The notes beneath the pieces are model-generated. The model saw nothing but the letters and a program-made list of their open reading frames with translations. It made no database searches and was not told where the DNA came from. A stretch of DNA of 64,000 bases, from positions 620,001 through 684,000 of the forward strand of contig PZJY01000001.1 in the NCBI GenBank assembly GCA_031472005.1, given 5' to 3'. The DNA is from Tetracladium setigerum. Taxonomy: Eukaryota; Ascomycota; Leotiomycetes; Helotiales. Below, in pieces: positions 61,173-64,000 of the stretch. Numbering within the stretch: the first letter of the stretch is position 1; the number at the start of each line of letters is the position of its first letter. A program made the position numbers and the translations under genes.

Positions 61173-62906
61173 ATGGAAGGGCAATATTATTCTCAAAATC
61201 ACGGCTTGCCTTTGAGTTACCAATATGACGAGAGCGCAGACCCATCGACGCAATCAAATCTTCGACTATTCTCAGTCGACAGTTTTCCTCGATTGCAACT
61301 TGATCAACCATCTTTCATGAATGCTCCTTCGCCACAACAATCGCAACTTCTCACCCAGCCGTACGGAATATCTCATCAGGTGGCCATGTCGCAACCTGAT
61401 CAAATGTGGAATAGCCCTCTTCAGTGCTCGCCAGGTTTCAACAACCAGAATGAGAACAGGGAGGGATATGGCTTTGAGTCGTCAGGATACATCACAGCCA
61501 ACGAGAGTGACAATCTATTTGCACGAGGAATGAACTTTGGTGAAGTTCCGCGAACCACCTGGGAGCAATACAACCCACGTCTCCTCCAAGACAGCAGCTT
61601 GCACAACTTCGATCACTCTGACTACATGGCTGAAGACATCAAACCAGACCTCCAATCGACCAGGAGCAATAGGGTTGGAATGGACTACAGCACCATAGAA
61701 AATTCCTCAGAGTATCCTCCACTCACTCTCAGTGGAAGTCCTATGCAAGAAGACGACTTTGCCACCGGAAGTCCAATGCTCCCCAATGACTTCATCAGTG
61801 CAGATGGCCTGCCCTTTGACAAACTCACATCCTTTAGATCTGCCTCTTCATCAGAAGATGGCAACACCATGTCCCGCGAGTTGACAGCCATGGAGGTTGA
61901 GGAACAAGGACTTGAGGGAAAAGGGCAAGAGCCACCGTACGCCCAACTCATCTATCGAGCTCTCATGAGCGCACCGAATCACTCGATGGTGCTCCAAGAG
62001 ATTTATCAATGGTTTCGTGACAACACTGACAAGGGGAAGTCGGATAGCAAAGGTTGGATGAATAGTATTAGGCACAATCTGTCTATGAATGCTGTATGTA
62101 CCTTTCTTCTCTTCCTGGCAAGTTACTGCCCTCCCTGCCCTCATCAGTTATCATAAAACATCAACAGAAACTCAAATCTGCACCAAGAGAGATACTGACA
62201 AACATCTCCTTCCCTCTAGGCCTTCAAGAAAACCGAACGCAGACTCTCCACAGACGACACCAAAAAGTCCACCGAATGGGTTCTTGAAGACTTCGCCATA
62301 CGCGGCGGTGTCCAATCTACAACCCGCTACCGCAAAGGCACCGCCAACAAGTCCAACAAACTCTACCCCAACAACAACCGCCACGATCTCTCCACAGCAT
62401 CCAACACCAGCCGTCAAATCTCCGGCCGAAAAGGCGGCCTTTCCACCAAGAGCAACAGTCTCCGCTTCCGCCACCGCGCTCCTCCCATCCCCCGCATTGA
62501 CACTTCTTCCACTGGCAGCATTGGAGTAGGTGGCAGTCTACGACGTCTCCCATCGCAATTTACTCACCACCACCACCACCGCCACCACTCTCATCCACGC
62601 TCTTCGCCCGCTTTCTCGCGCCATAATGAGAGCAGACAACGATCGCCACTTACGCCTCCTCAGCCCGCCGAGCATTTCTCGTTCTTCACCCACGCACAGC
62701 AGCAGGAGATGGAAGAGCTGGGGTATGAGATGGGTGGTACGGGCGCCTTTGAGCAGGGTGATGGGAGTATGAGATGTGCACTAGGATTGCGATTGGAGGA
62801 TGTGCAGGGTGTGCATATTGATGATGGTCCGGTCTTTGCTTCGGATCATGACTTGAGGTATCAAGGCTTTCCAGCTATGGGGCCTGCGCTTGATCCAAGC
62901 TTTTGA
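61173..62906 (+). CDS. Forkhead transcription factor
   Basis: Two exons, 61173-62093 and 62220-62906 (1608 nt, 535 aa, in frame). The first 250 residues are Gln/Asn/Ser-rich and acidic in places, as in activation regions. The forkhead domain spans residues about 255-330 (EPPYAQLIYRALMSAPNHSM, LQEIYQWFRDNTDK, WMNSIRHNLSMNA); recognition helix 3 (SIRHNLSMN) is intact, and the intron falls right after it. It continues AAFKKTERR and WVLEDFAIRGGVQSTTRYRK, a C-terminal wing region seen in a filamentous-fungal forkhead group. A His-rich patch (THHHHHRHHSH) and a Gln/acidic tail follow. Target genes cannot be read from the sequence. Confidence 0.93.
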
Positions 62907-64000
62907 TGGGTTTAGATGAGGAAGTGGAGAGGCCGTGATGGTGAAGGGGAGTGGAGGTCAATGGATGCTTGTACGATCAAATTTCTGATGCGAGTAGCGA
63001 GTAGAGTGAAGGAAGGAGGAGAGGGGTGATTACCGCCAATTGTGATAATCCCGTCTCGCTATTCTCCTTTTCCGTCCCGTTTTTTTTTTTTCTTTTTGGT
63101 TTTTGGACGTTGGTGGAATTGTCACGGGCTACAAGAAGGAAAGAAAATAAAGCGGAGGTATCTGCATAATCTGGGTTTAAATGACTTGGCTGTCCTGTAC
63201 AGTGAAGGAGGAAGCTCCGCTCGGCCTTATTGCTGAAGAGAACAAAAATCGACGGAATTCATGCAAGCAGTATGGAACCCCATTTTCCCCTCCTGTTTTC
63301 TCTTCTGCACTTTTTTTTTATTTTTTTTTTGGCTTCGTCTCTTTCCATATGGCTTGCAAGTAAGGAAAGGGGGCGTTGTCGATTGGAACTTTGGAAGTCT
63401 TTCAACTTCTTCAAGCGAGACATTCTTTTTTTGGGAACTATGGTGTAGAGGAAAGGTTTGTTTTAGAATTAATGGGAGAAGGATTGGTTAGCGGTTAGGG
63501 AAACTGAGCGAGATCATTTGAATCGGGCAGGCAAGAAGAAGCGATAGGCTGTTCACTAATTTGGTGGTTTTAATGACGGTGAGGGCAGTTGTTGTGAGGT
63601 TATGAGGAATAAGCGGAAAGGAGGTTGGCATCTGGTTAGCCTTAGGTACAGTAGCAGTAGTTACAGTAGCAGTGGTGTGGTAGTGTGGTGTGTTGTGGTG
63701 TACTGGCTCAAGCTAGTATTGGAGCCTCACATTTCTCGGTTACGGCTAGCTTGCCCTCCTGTGTGTATGGCAGCCGCGATTGCGTGGGATGTCATAGGAA
63801 AAGATAAACGCACACATGTAGTTTTAGAATAATACAAGACTTTTTTGACAAGTAATCTTACAAGTACCATGCTGGTAGCCCTTCGCATAGATTTTGTTGA
63901 GTGTGTCGATCAATGCCCATACAGCACTAGTGAAGTTTTGACCTGCGAGCGGGATTCTTCCGCATGTCTTGTCTGGTCGACAACCCGGTTTCTGGGTACT
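62907..64000. other. 3' region of the forkhead gene to window edge
   Basis: Short open frames only, T-rich runs near 63080 and 63310, and a gtagcagtagttacagtagcagt imperfect repeat near 63651-63674. No gene, tRNA or repeat element recognised. Confidence 0.4.

Noticed and set aside
1..64000. tRNA genes, CRISPR arrays, intact transposons
   Set aside because: No cloverleaf with A/B boxes, no regular spacer arrays, and no transposase, integrase or reverse transcriptase frame was seen; a proper scan could still find degenerate copies.

Overview
The window is nuclear DNA of a filamentous ascomycete (Pezizomycotina). Genes are spaced 1-3 kb apart on both strands, introns are short (mostly 47-125 nt) with GT-AG ends and CTAA-type branch points, and the proteins are fungal: an AA9 lytic polysaccharide monooxygenase with a fungal CBM1, Cyk3, a GCK kinase, a short secreted tyrosinase and a DUF3431 protein. 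The style of several proteins suggests Leotiomycetes (Helotiales); that placement is inference. No rRNA, tRNA, CRISPR array, intact transposon or polyketide/non-ribosomal peptide synthase was seen.

Layout. 1-5 kb: a ZZ/EF-hand membrane protein running off the left edge, then a secreted Ala/Gly-rich repeat protein. 6-8.1 kb: a six-exon regulator joining a STAND-type N-terminus, a ULD-like domain and two C2H2 fingers. 8.4-9.2 kb: gene debris. 10.4-13.6 kb: the AA9-CBM1 enzyme and a broken bZIP gene. 15.0-15.4 kb: a Cys-rich relic. 16.3-21.5 kb: a full-size ABCA transporter. 22.4-27.4 kb: a divergent pair, a secreted RidA-like imine deaminase and a secreted L-amino-acid oxidase. 28-32 kb: a GH13 amylase without signal peptide and a secreted tyrosinase, convergent. 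34-35 kb: a broken NmrA-like gene. 36-64 kb: mostly housekeeping and regulatory genes: RRP41, a GCK-type kinase, Cyk3, a membrane/DUF3431 protein, a mitochondrial Bax-inhibitor family protein, a cyclic-nucleotide-binding/F-box/LRR protein, cactin and a forkhead factor.

Two results stand out. First, the divergent secreted oxidase/secreted RidA pair makes biochemical sense: L-amino-acid oxidases release 2-imino acids and RidA enzymes hydrolyse such imines. Second, six otherwise good genes (ABCA, amylase, tyrosinase, Cyk3, DUF3431, cNMP/F-box) each have their frame broken by exactly one missing base in a homopolymer, and in each case one added base makes the whole multi-exon model divisible by three. 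This pattern points to homopolymer under-calling in the assembly rather than six independent gene deaths. The bZIP and NmrA-like genes also carry in-frame stop codons and may be truly decayed.
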